This document shows positions 34,779-42,902 of a DNA stretch of 48,298 bases, piece by piece (within the stretch, counting starts at the first letter, position 1; the number at the start of each line of letters is the position of its first letter). The position numbers and the translations under genes are program-made. The stretch is from the NCBI GenBank assembly GCA_003552525.1, contig PUNF01000098.1:1-48298 (forward strand), given 5' to 3'. The stretch comes from Clostridia bacterium (GTDB taxonomy: Bacteria; Bacillota; Sulfobacillia; SLMV01). The notes beneath the pieces were generated by a model, which ran no database searches, was not told the DNA's origin, and worked only from the letters and a program-made list of their open reading frames with translations.

Positions 34779-35910
34779 TTGCTCGACGAGATTCAAGGTG
34801 CATTGGAAGATTTGTGGCATGAACTGGACATGCTAAGGGGGTCTCTTTGACCCCGACACGAGGCGAGAAGAGATCGATGCGCTCGAGGCAGAAATGGCGG
34901 ATCCCGATTTTTGGAACGACCAGGAGCGCGCGCAGCGCATCATCCGCAGGCGAAATAGCCTGGAGGGTCCACTCGCCAAATACGACGACTATCGCGAGCG
35001 CGTTGAAGAGGCACTTCTCCTGGTGGAACTGTCCCGGGAGGAGGAGGACCACTCCGAGCTGGAGGCTCTTCGAAGCGAATTGGAGACGCTGCGCGGCGAG
35101 ATAGCCGACCTTCGTCTGCAGCTGCTACTTTCGGGACAGTATGATTCCGCGGATGCTATCATGTCCATCAATCCTGGTGCCGGCGGCCTGGACGCCCAGG
35201 ACTGGGCGGAGATGCTGTTGCGCATGTACGTCCGTTGGGCCGAACAGACGGGCTATCAGCATGAGGTGCTCGATCTCGTGCCGGCTGAAGAAGGCGGAAT
35301 CAAGGGTGCTTCTCTGGCTATCAAGGGTGAAAACGCCTACGGTTTTCTCAAGGCCGAGCGGGGCGTTCATCGCCTCGTCCGCATATCCCCGTACGATAGT
35401 TCCGGGCGGCGCCATACCTCGTTCGCCTCCGTGGAAGTGATGCCCGACCTCGGTGACGACGATGATGACATCGAGATTCGCGACGAGGAACTGCGCGTCG
35501 ATACGTATCGTGCCAGCGGTGCCGGTGGCCAACACGTGAACAAGACCGATTCCGCGGTGCGGATCACCCACCTGCCCACGGGGGTTGTGGTTACTTGTCA
35601 AAACGAAAGAAGCCAGCACAAGAACCGTGCCGCCGCGATGAAGATCCTGCGGGCTCGTCTATTGCAAATCCGGGAAGAGGAGAAGGCGCGCGAACTCGAG
35701 GGGATTCGAGGTGAAAAGGCCGATATCACTTGGGGCAACCAGATCCGAAGCTACGTCTTCCAACCCTACACCATGGTAAAGGATCATCGTACCCAGGTGG
35801 AAAAGGGCAGTATCGAAGCGGTGATGGATGGTGACATCGGTGCGTTCATTCGCGGTTATCTGGAATACCAGGGGGAGCGGAAGGCAGAGACCTCGGGGAG
35901 TGCCGGATAA
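34779..35910 (+). CDS. prfB: Peptide chain release factor 2, made by programmed +1 frameshift
   Basis: The zero-frame start is TTG 34779 (GGAGGAGG eight bases upstream; ATG 34761 is an alternative without an SD). A short ORF runs to TGA 34848-34850, and the main frame continues at 34849 with 'DPDTRREEIDALEAEMADPDFWND'. The catalytic 'GAGGQHVNKTDSAVRI' is intact. The stop-codon recognition tripeptide, normally SPF in RF2, reads SPY here ('LVRISPYDSSGRRHTSF'). RF2 terminates at UGA and UAA. The first gene ends in-frame at UGA, so low RF2 favours the shift, the usual autoregulation. Confidence 0.95.
34836..34851 (+). promoter_or_regulatory. prfB programmed +1 frameshift site
   Basis: AGGGGG-TCT-CTT-TGA-C: an internal SD-like G-run three bases before the slippery CTT and in-frame TGA codon. 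It matches the classic prfB element except for one base of the spacer (TCT for TAT). Confidence 0.95.
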
Positions 35911-36659
35911 TGGGTGTTGCGAAGCGTTCCGTCCTCGGCTTGGCGTTCGCGAACGTGACGCTGTCTGAAGCGGCCGACCACTTGCGATCCCGCATTCCCT
36001 GCGGTCGGCCGTACGTCGCATTCACCCCCAACCCCGAGATGATGGAACGAGCGGCACGAGACGCTGGGTTTTGCTGCTGGCTACACCGTGCAGATGTGTT
36101 GTTTGCCGATGGCGTTGGCGTAGTTTGGGCTTCACGGATCCTCGGGCAGCCGTTGCCCGGGGTCGTCCCGGGGATCGACCTGATGCACGCACTGTTTCGC
36201 CGTGCAGATGCCCAGGGATTGTCCGTGTTCCTTCTTGGGACCACTGAGGAAAACGTCTCCGCTGCGGCGGAACGACTGAAGTGCCAGTACGCCGGGGTCC
36301 GGCTCGTCGGCTATCAGCACGGCTTCTTCGCGGATACAGGGTGGCCTGCAGTCCGCGATATGCTGCAGGCATCCGGGCCTGACATCGTGATATGTGGTAT
36401 GGGTGTTCCGAAGGATCAGCAGTTCTTGATTCAGAATCGATCAGAACTACCTCCCTCCGTATACCTCGCCGTCGGAGGCGCTCTGGACGTGTTGGCGGGG
36501 GTCGTATCTCGGGCGCCCACACCGTTTCGTCGCTTGCGCATGGAGTGGTTATACCGGCTATTGACCAACCCGACTCGCTTCCGGCGCCAGCTGGCATTGC
36601 CCCGCTTCGTCTGCCGGGTATTGCGCATGCGGGTGACGGGAAGAACATCTTTACGCTAA
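35910..36659 (+). CDS. wecG: WecB/TagA/CpsF-family glycosyltransferase
   Basis: 249 residues with the GT26 motifs 'FTPNPEMMERA', 'VLFADGVGVVWASRILGQPLPGVVPGIDLM', 'FLLGTTEENV', 'YQHGFF' and 'GMGVPKDQQFLIQNR'. These enzymes transfer N-acetylmannosamine or N-acetylmannosaminuronic acid to lipid-linked GlcNAc in the synthesis of teichoic-type linkage units or secondary cell wall polymers. It is cytoplasmic, with a basic C-terminal amphipathic tail for membrane contact. ATG overlaps the prfB stop (TAATG). Together with CsaB nearby it points to a pyruvylated wall polymer that could hold SLH proteins. Confidence 0.9.
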   Translation: MGVAKRSVLGLAFANVTLSEAADHLRSRIPCGRPYVAFTPNPEMMERAARDAGFCCWLHRADVLFADGVGVVWASRILGQPLPGVVPGIDLMHALFRRADAQGLSVFLLGTTEENVSAAAERLKCQYAGVRLVGYQHGFFADTGWPAVRDMLQASGPDIVICGMGVPKDQQFLIQNRSELPPSVYLAVGGALDVLAGVVSRAPTPFRRLRMEWLYRLLTNPTRFRRQLALPRFVCRVLRMRVTGRTSLR

Positions 36660-36663
36660 AGTA

Positions 36664-37608
36664 GTGTCGGACCCGATGAAAATCAGCCTTCGGGATTATC
36701 GAGACTCACGGGAGGTGATGGGCTCGGCCGGAGTGGAAAACCCGCCGGGCTTTCGCATGCGCATTTCCCCTTCATTGACTGCCGATAGACAGAAGACCCT
36801 ACAGGATCACGCCACGCGACTCCGCTGTGACGTGATCAATGCCCTCGCAGAAGCCGGTTCAGGCCATCCGGGAGGAAGTCTATCCTGTGCCGATATCGTG
36901 GCAACCCTCTTTTTCGATGTGATGGAACTCGATCCCGAGAATGCCCGGTGGCCCGACCGTGATCGGTTCATCCTGGCCAAGGGGCACGCGGCACCGTTGC
37001 TTTATGCGGCGCTCGCCGGACGAGGCTTCTTTTCGCGGGACGAACTCGGCACACTCCGCAAGCTAAGTAGCCGATTGCAGGGTCACCCCGATATGCGCAA
37101 GACGCCGGGCGTGGAAGCCAGCACCGGTTCACTTGGACAGGGGCTCTCCATCGCAGTGGGGCTGGCGCTGGGGGGCCAACTCGATGGGGCGGCCTGGGGC
37201 GTGTACGCCCTGCTCGGTGACGGCGAATTGCAGGAGGGCCAAGTATGGGAGGCTGCCATGGCGGCTGCCCACTACGGCCTCGATAACCTGGTTGCGATTG
37301 TCGACAACAACGGCTTGCAGATCGATGGCCCTATCGCCGAGGTCATGGCCCCCGAGCCCCTCGCAGACAAGTGGCGCGCGTTCGGTTGGAATGTGTTCGA
37401 AATAGACGGGCACGATATATGGGCCATTCACGGGGCGCTCGTCGAGGCGCAGGGTGCGACGGGTCCCGCCGTCCTGATCGCGCGAACGGTGAAGGGCAAG
37501 GGCGTATCGTTCATGGAGGGCGAGTGCGATTGGCACGGCAAGGCCCCGTCTCAAGAGGAGTGTCACGTGGCTTTAGAGGACCTGATCGGAGGTGAGGCCC
37601 GTGGGTGA
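36664..37608 (+). CDS. tktA: Transketolase, N-terminal (TPP-binding) subunit
   Basis: About 314 residues covering only the first third of a full transketolase. The TPP motif is 'LLGDGELQEGQVWEAAMAAAHYGLDNLVAIVDNN', with 'GSGHPGGSLSCADI' and 'FILAKGHAAPLLYAAL' upstream. The start is uncertain: GTG 36664, ATG 36676, or ATG 36718 next to GGGAGG; the conserved core begins near residue 40. It pairs with the next gene to form the enzyme of the non-oxidative pentose phosphate pathway. Split transketolases are common in archaea and anaerobic Bacillota. Confidence 0.9.
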   Translation: MSDPMKISLRDYRDSREVMGSAGVENPPGFRMRISPSLTADRQKTLQDHATRLRCDVINALAEAGSGHPGGSLSCADIVATLFFDVMELDPENARWPDRDRFILAKGHAAPLLYAALAGRGFFSRDELGTLRKLSSRLQGHPDMRKTPGVEASTGSLGQGLSIAVGLALGGQLDGAAWGVYALLGDGELQEGQVWEAAMAAAHYGLDNLVAIVDNNGLQIDGPIAEVMAPEPLADKWRAFGWNVFEIDGHDIWAIHGALVEAQGATGPAVLIARTVKGKGVSFMEGECDWHGKAPSQEECHVALEDLIGGEARG

Positions 37609-38545
37609 TACGCAGGTTTTTGAGGCGACGCGGGATGCCTACGGACGTGCACTGGTGGAATTGGGGGCGCTCCGAGATGACCTCGTGGTCCTCGATGCCG
37701 ATCTTTCCGGATCCACCAGGACGAAGAAATTCGCCGATCAGTATCCGGACCGCTTCTTCAATGCGGGTATTGCAGAGCAGAACATGATGAACATGGCCGC
37801 GGGTTTGGCCCTCGCCGGCAAGGTCGCTTTCGCGAGCACCTTCGCCATCTTCGCCACGGGGCGCGCTTGGGAACAGGTGCGCAACACCATTGCCTATCCG
37901 CGGTTGCCCGTGAAGATCATCGCGACCCATGCGGGTCTGACGGTAGGCGCGGATGGTGCATCCCACCAGGCCCTCGAAGATATTGCGGTCATGCGGGCCA
38001 TACCGGGAATGCATGTCATCGTCCCTGCCGATGGAGCGGAGGCAGAAGCCGCCATCAAGGCATCCTTGGATATCGAGGGACCGGTCTATATTCGTCTCGG
38101 GCGTGCCAAGGTTCCCACCATCACCGATGGGGAGTTCGTACCAGGACGTGGGAGCACCCTGGCAAATGGGGATGATGTGGCGATCGTCGCCTGTGGGATC
38201 ATGGTGGCGCGGGCCCTAGAAGCGGCAGATCGGATGCGCGAACGGGGGATCAATTGTCGCGTCATCAACATGTCTGCAGTGAAGCCGTTGGACGAAGACC
38301 TTTTGCTCCGCGCCGCTCGCAGTTGCGAAGCGGTGGTAACGGCAGAAGAACACAACGTGATCGGCGGCCTGGGCAGTGCAGTCGCCGAATTCTTGGGGGC
38401 CAATTGCCCCGTTCCGGTGCTTCCGGTCGCCGTAAAGGATCGATTCGGTCAGTCGGGTGATCCGGATGCACTTCTTGAGTACTATGGGCTGATGCCCAAT
38501 GACATCGAGGCGGCGTGTGTCCGCGCCATGCAGATGCGGGGCTAG
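37601..38545 (+). CDS. tktB: Transketolase, C-terminal (pyrimidine-binding) subunit
   Basis: About 314 residues from GTG 37601, which has GGAGG eight bases upstream and overlaps the end of the N-terminal subunit gene. The catalytic Glu region is 'FFNAGIAEQNMMNMAAGLALAGKVAFASTFA', followed by 'HAGLTVGADGASHQALEDIAVMRAIPGM' and the C-terminal domain 'TAEEHNVIGGLGSAVAEFL'. It is similar to DXS C-terminal halves, but the pairing with the upstream subunit and the lack of a single-chain form support transketolase. The gene is last in its operon and converges on csaB across 39 bases with no clear hairpin. Confidence 0.9.
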   Translation: MGDTQVFEATRDAYGRALVELGALRDDLVVLDADLSGSTRTKKFADQYPDRFFNAGIAEQNMMNMAAGLALAGKVAFASTFAIFATGRAWEQVRNTIAYPRLPVKIIATHAGLTVGADGASHQALEDIAVMRAIPGMHVIVPADGAEAEAAIKASLDIEGPVYIRLGRAKVPTITDGEFVPGRGSTLANGDDVAIVACGIMVARALEAADRMRERGINCRVINMSAVKPLDEDLLLRAARSCEAVVTAEEHNVIGGLGSAVAEFLGANCPVPVLPVAVKDRFGQSGDPDALLEYYGLMPNDIEAACVRAMQMRG

Positions 38546-38584
38546 GGTCGCCCATACCCTAAATGCATCATCACAGCTGGCGAA

Positions 38585-40819
38585 TCACTTGAGGAGGGAA
38601 GCGGCATGTCGCGCGTTTTCCTCCTCCTTATCCTGCATCTTTCGTGCGCCCCGCGACACGACGGGACGCAGGTCCGAAAGCCGCGGGAGGATGTGTTCTA
38701 GGAGTCCTTCTTCGAGCCGCTCGGGTGTCATATTCTCCATTCTTCCAAGGCATGGCGCCCCAATATCGGAGAGAAATCCGTCGATCTTCGGATCGTAGCT
38801 GAGGCCCACGGGGATGGAACCCGCGGCGGCCGCGAGAATCAGGGCATGGAGGCGCATCCCGAGGACCAAGTCTGATCGTTCCATGATCCCCATGACCAAC
38901 TCCGGTTGCATCCCCGTGGCACATAAGACGGCCGTTTCTCTTCGTGTCATTTTTGCCGCCAGTTTTGCAAGCGGAAGATCGCGTGATTCCTGCATGGCCA
39001 TCAGCAAGGAAATGAACCCCTGCTCGCTCAAGAGGTCAGCCGCACGCGCGGCCAGGCGCGCTGGCAATTCCGAGTCCCCGCGCCAGGGACGCATTGAGAT
39101 CACCGCGATCGGATGATCGTCCCACCTACAGGAGAATGCCCGATCGAGCACCATTTCGACGTCGGGTCGATCGGCCGGTCTCAGTGCAAAGGCGGGATCC
39201 GCAGTCACCTCCCAATCGGGACCTGCATCGTTGTTACCGAGCAGGGCGCGCAGGGTACCGGCTGACGCGCGGTCGCGCAATGTGATTCGCGAAGCGGTCC
39301 GGAGGGCACCGACGGCCAGGCTGCGGCCGATGCCCGAGTGCAGGGGGCCGATGCCATTGGCGTATATCATGACCGGTGTACGCATGACCCGGGCCGCATA
39401 GATGAGAGAACTATAGTACACCAATGAGCGTAGACTGGTTTCGTCCTGTAGGAGGGTGCCGCCGCCACTGATGAAAAGCCGGGATCGGTGGAGCCTGGAT
39501 ATGATACCCAAGGGCGAAAACCGCGGGGTGGCGGATACCCGATGGGAACGCGCAGTGCCCTTGGGATCCGCCGAAAGCACCCAGATGTCTACCGCGGGGT
39601 TTTCTCGTTTCAGGCCCCTTATCAACCCTCGCAACAGGGCCTCATCACCCAGGTTGCCGAAACCGAAATACCCGGACACGGTCACCTGCTGGGGCCGTCT
39701 ACCCATCGCGATCACGCGGGTATAGATCTCGAGATGGTCGCGCTGCATGGCCCGAAGGGAGAAGCGGCTTGTCGCGTGTTGTTTCAAGGATCGCCCCAAT
39801 CCCCGGCGCAGCTTCGGGTTACGAACCAGCAGGCAAAGGCGGGATGCGAGGTCCTCGGGATCATCCACGGCTACCTGGTAACCTGTTCGGCCATCGAGGA
39901 TGAGTTCGGGGACGCCGCCAACTGGTGTCGCGATCGTGGCGAGACCATGATGGGCGCCCTCGAGGAGGGCGTAGGGGAAGCTCTCACTCTCGGACGGTAG
40001 CACGTTGATATCCATGGCAGACATGGCAGGCGTCGTGTCGTCAAGGTGCCCGGTGAAGTGCACGCGGCCTCCCAATCCCAGCGAGGAAGCCAGGGCCTGC
40101 AAACGGTTTCTCTCCTCCCCGTCGCCTACCAGGAGGAAGTGAGCGTCGTCGCCCGCGAGCGCATCGGATGCTGCGGCCCGAAGGAGAACGTCATGTCGCT
40201 TCACCCGGGCCATTCTTCCCACCATTCCTACCAGCGTGGCCTCCAGGGGGATGCCGTGTGCACGGCGGAAGGCTTGGCCATCCTCTGGGGTCGCACCGGG
40301 GGCCTCGGCGAATTCCAGTCCGTTGTAGATGGTGTGAACGCGCCCTCCGGGAAAGCCCCTATCGATGAGCATTCCGCGAAAGTTTTCTGTCACTGCCAGG
40401 TAGTGATCGAATCTACGAAGGCTTATCGCGTTCAGGGTCGAGTATACCAGGTGCTTATATAGGTTATCCTCGAAATCGCGGCGATAATCGCTGTGCATGG
40501 TCGTGATCAGCGGGACGGGAATGCGTCGCCGCAATAGGGCGCCCAAGAAGTTCGCCCTTGCACCGTGGCAGTGAATGAGGTCGGGCTGTTGCTTACGGAT
40601 TAGCCCGTGGAGGCGGCGAATGGCGGAAAGGTCCGTCCGGGACCGTTGTTCGGAAAGGATGACGGGAAGTCCCGCTTCCTTTGCTTCCCGGTAGAAGGGT
40701 CCGTCGGTGAGGCATACCAGCGATACCACGCTTACCTCCGATAGGGTCCGAACAAGGTTGAGCACGTGTGTCTTCGCGCCGCCGGTATCGCCGCCGCTGA
40801 TCAGGTGCATCACGTTCAC
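38585..40819 (-). CDS. csaB: GT4 glycosyltransferase fused to CsaB polysaccharide pyruvyl transferase
   Basis: 744 residues from GTG 40819 (GGGAGG ten bases upstream; the ORF track extension to 40918 runs through the promoter). Residues 1-370 are a GT4/GT-B glycosyltransferase with 'GGDTGGAKTHVLNL', 'HCHGARANFLG', 'GMVGRMARVKRHDVLL' and the E-x7-E site 'SESFPYALLEGAHHG'. Residues about 379-744 are CsaB, with 'VSGYFGFGNLGDEALLRGLI', 'LFISGGGTLLQDETS' and 'LVLGMRLHALILAA'. CsaB adds pyruvate ketals to the secondary cell wall polymer that SLH domains bind. CsaB is normally about 360 residues alone, so the fusion is notable. Confidence 0.9.
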   Translation of the reverse strand: MNVMHLISGGDTGGAKTHVLNLVRTLSEVSVVSLVCLTDGPFYREAKEAGLPVILSEQRSRTDLSAIRRLHGLIRKQQPDLIHCHGARANFLGALLRRRIPVPLITTMHSDYRRDFEDNLYKHLVYSTLNAISLRRFDHYLAVTENFRGMLIDRGFPGGRVHTIYNGLEFAEAPGATPEDGQAFRRAHGIPLEATLVGMVGRMARVKRHDVLLRAAASDALAGDDAHFLLVGDGEERNRLQALASSLGLGGRVHFTGHLDDTTPAMSAMDINVLPSESESFPYALLEGAHHGLATIATPVGGVPELILDGRTGYQVAVDDPEDLASRLCLLVRNPKLRRGLGRSLKQHATSRFSLRAMQRDHLEIYTRVIAMGRRPQQVTVSGYFGFGNLGDEALLRGLIRGLKRENPAVDIWVLSADPKGTARSHRVSATPRFSPLGIISRLHRSRLFISGGGTLLQDETSLRSLVYYSSLIYAARVMRTPVMIYANGIGPLHSGIGRSLAVGALRTASRITLRDRASAGTLRALLGNNDAGPDWEVTADPAFALRPADRPDVEMVLDRAFSCRWDDHPIAVISMRPWRGDSELPARLAARAADLLSEQGFISLLMAMQESRDLPLAKLAAKMTRRETAVLCATGMQPELVMGIMERSDLVLGMRLHALILAAAAGSIPVGLSYDPKIDGFLSDIGAPCLGRMENMTPERLEEGLLEHILPRLSDLRPVVSRGARKMQDKEEENARHAASLLK

Positions 40820-40855
40820 GTTTGATAAGCCTCCCGGTTGCGCAGGGTTAAGGCA

Positions 40856-40861
40856 ATTATA
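40856..40861 (-). promoter_or_regulatory. -10 box for csaB
   Basis: A perfect TATAAT on the minus strand, about 37 bases before the GTG start. No clear -35 is present at 16-18 bases. Confidence 0.45.
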
Positions 40862-41229
40862 CACTCCCGGGTCGGTTCTATGCCTCCCGGTTGACGGATG
40901 CTCTCCGGCACTACGCAACGATAATTGTCATTGAAGCATATGTCTCCAGGCTTTAGAATGGTTTGCATCGAGGGGAGAAGCCGTGTTCCGTTCCTGCGGT
41001 TCACCCGCCGGTACTGTGCGGGGTAGGCTCCTCGCCCGCCCATCCTTGCCACCAGGATTCCCGGGGATCTTTTGGGTCCAAGGGAGAATTCTCCCGGTGC
41101 ATCGGAGCCGAGATTAACACTTGCGTTACGATAACGAGGAGTTTGGCCCTATGAGTCGAATAGACGCTAAAGACGGATCAGCATTTTCTCGATGAAACTA
41201 CTGCACGGGTCGGGTATGTGCGGTGCGAA

Positions 41230-41260
41230 ATACACTGTCGTCGGGTGGGCAACAGTGTAT
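41230..41260. promoter_or_regulatory. Inverted repeat upstream of ftsE, operator-like
   Basis: ATACACTGT (41230-41238) and ACAGTGTAT (41252-41260) are perfect 9-bp arms across 13 bases. A related half, ACACCCTGTAT, follows at 41270-41280. The AT-rich palindrome about 70 bases before ftsE looks like a regulator site, but no family can be named. Confidence 0.5.
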
Positions 41261-41329
41261 GGTCGCGAAACACCCTGTATCACCAATATTTGGCTTGGGT
41301 ACATAGCCTACCGGATGGGGGCCCGTCTC

Positions 41330-42037
41330 TTGATCGTCCTAAGCCACGTGAGTAAACACTATGGGAACATCTGTGCACTCGATGATGTGACGTTAAATAT
41401 CACAAAGGGAGAGTTCGTGTTTCTCGTTGGCCCAAGCGGTGCGGGGAAGTCGACACTCCTGCAACTGCTATTTCGGGAGGAAAAGGCTTCCGAGGGAAGT
41501 GTCGTGGTGGATAATCTCAACGTTACGCGACTGCCGCGGCGCCATGTGCCGTTGTTGCGCCGTAAGGTGGGCGTGGTCTTTCAAGATTTCAAGCTCCTCA
41601 ACTCGAAGACGGTCTTCGAGAACGTGGCGTTTGTTTTGCAGGTGACCGGAGCACCCAAGAGCTTTATTCGTCGCCGGGTGCCGCAGGTGCTGAACCTGGT
41701 TGGATTGGCCGGCAAGGAGCGGGCCTACCCCGAGCAGTTGTCGGGAGGGGAGCAGCAAAGGGCGTCTTTGGCCCGCGCGATCGCCAATTCGCCCAGATTG
41801 ATCCTCGCCGACGAGCCGACCGGGAACCTGGACCGCGATTCTTCATGGAGTATCATGCGTTTGCTGGCGGAATTCAACAAACGTGGCGCGACCGTGCTGG
41901 TTGCCACTCATGACTGGCCCATCGTTGATGCCATGCAACGCCGAGTCGTCGAGATCAACGAGGGCAAGATCACTCGTGACGACGAGCAAGGGGGCTACAG
42001 TCGAAGTGTTGCGACTAATCGGGCGCTCGGTCGTTGA
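41330..42037 (+). CDS. ftsE: Cell division ABC transporter ATPase FtsE
   Basis: About 235 residues from TTG 41330, which has GGGGG eight bases upstream; ATG 41315 overlaps that SD. Walker A is 'VGPSGAGKSTLLQLL', the Q loop 'GVVFQDFKLL', the signature 'LSGGEQQRASLARAIAN' and Walker B 'LILADEPTGNLD', with the H loop 'VLVATHDWPIV'. With FtsX it forms the complex that activates peptidoglycan hydrolases through coiled-coil M23 proteins, and such a gene follows ftsX here. The C-terminal tail is a little longer than usual and overlaps ftsX by 32 bases. Confidence 0.95.
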   Translation: MIVLSHVSKHYGNICALDDVTLNITKGEFVFLVGPSGAGKSTLLQLLFREEKASEGSVVVDNLNVTRLPRRHVPLLRRKVGVVFQDFKLLNSKTVFENVAFVLQVTGAPKSFIRRRVPQVLNLVGLAGKERAYPEQLSGGEQQRASLARAIANSPRLILADEPTGNLDRDSSWSIMRLLAEFNKRGATVLVATHDWPIVDAMQRRVVEINEGKITRDDEQGGYSRSVATNRALGR

Positions 42038-42890
42038 GGGATTCAAGAGCATATGGGCGCATGGCCTGATGAGCCTGGCATCGGTCGGAACCGTGGCCGT
42101 ATCATTGCTCGTACTCGCTGTGTTCTTGGTCGTGGCGGCGAACTTGTCGTATGTCGCGGATATTCTCGAGGAACAGGTGGAGATCGTCGCGTATTGTAGT
42201 CCGGAGTTCGACCGGGAGTGGCGAGAGACACTGATCGAGAAGGCTGAGGCCATCCCCGGTGTGGGTTCAGTTGCGTTCGTGGGGCGAGAAGAAGCACTCG
42301 ATCGCTTAAGGGAACAGTTCGGCAGTCAGGCAGATCTATTGAGTGCCGTGGAGGACGACAATCCCTTGAGAGATCACCTTGAGATCACGGTGGAGGACCC
42401 CGAGCGCATTGAATCCGTGGCGAGAAGCGTCGGAGAAATCCAAAGCATCGACGATGTCGCGTACCAGCGTGAAGTGGTGGAGCGCCTCTACTCGGTAACC
42501 GAGGCTCTCCGCACGGCGGGGGTGGGCCTGGTATTCCTGCTGGCTGCGGCGACGTTCTTACTGATCAGCAACACCATTCGCCTTACCATTTTCGCGAGGC
42601 GGGATGAGATAGAAGTGATGCGACTGGTCGGGGCGTCCTCCGCCTTCATCTGGGGCCCCCTGGTCGTGGAGGGGTTGCTCCTCGGCATGATTGGCGCCGG
42701 GATCGCTGGGATTGCGATATACTGGGGTTACCAGGATCTGGTGGGGTCACTGCACATTTCTCTGCCGTTCCTCCCGATACTCGGGCCGCAGCCACTGATT
42801 GGAAATCTCATCCAGTTGCTGCTGATTATTGGTGCGATGCTGGGAATTATGAGTAGTTGGTTTTCTGCACAGCGCTACGTAAAGATATAG
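42006..42890 (+). CDS. ftsX: Cell division protein FtsX
   Basis: About 294 residues from GTG 42006, with AAGGGGG 11 bases upstream; the ORF track start lies deep in ftsE. TM1 ('SLASVGTVAVSLLVLAVFLVVAANL') is followed by the extracellular loop of about 120 residues ('EIVAYCSPEFDREWRETLIEKAEAIPGVGSVAFVGREEAL'), then three C-terminal helices with 'ISNTIRLTIFARRDEIEVMRLVGAS'. FtsX passes the ATPase signal of FtsE to an outside hydrolase. The gene order ftsE-ftsX-M23 peptidase makes the next protein its likely partner. Confidence 0.94.
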   Translation: MLRLIGRSVVEGFKSIWAHGLMSLASVGTVAVSLLVLAVFLVVAANLSYVADILEEQVEIVAYCSPEFDREWRETLIEKAEAIPGVGSVAFVGREEALDRLREQFGSQADLLSAVEDDNPLRDHLEITVEDPERIESVARSVGEIQSIDDVAYQREVVERLYSVTEALRTAGVGLVFLLAAATFLLISNTIRLTIFARRDEIEVMRLVGASSAFIWGPLVVEGLLLGMIGAGIAGIAIYWGYQDLVGSLHISLPFLPILGPQPLIGNLIQLLLIIGAMLGIMSSWFSAQRYVKI

Positions 42891-42902
42891 GGGGGATCAC
42901 GC

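Larger units (their letters stand above)
40820..41329. other. Long divergent intergenic region between csaB and ftsE
   Basis: 510 bases without a supported gene. It holds the csaB promoter box, two copies of CCTCCCGGTTG (40830 and 40885 areas), and an inverted repeat before ftsE. The frame open from 41192 into ftsE lacks an SD at its ATG and resembles no FtsE N terminus, so it is not taken as coding. Confidence 0.5.

Noticed and set aside
35910-36659. Reading wecG as a full teichoic acid cluster
   Set aside because: Only one GT26 gene is present and no tagB, tagF or tagO partners are in the window.
41192-41329. 46-codon N-terminal extension of ftsE
   Set aside because: ATG 41192 has no SD, the segment covers the inverted repeat, and FtsE proteins start at the 'SHVSKHYG' strand.
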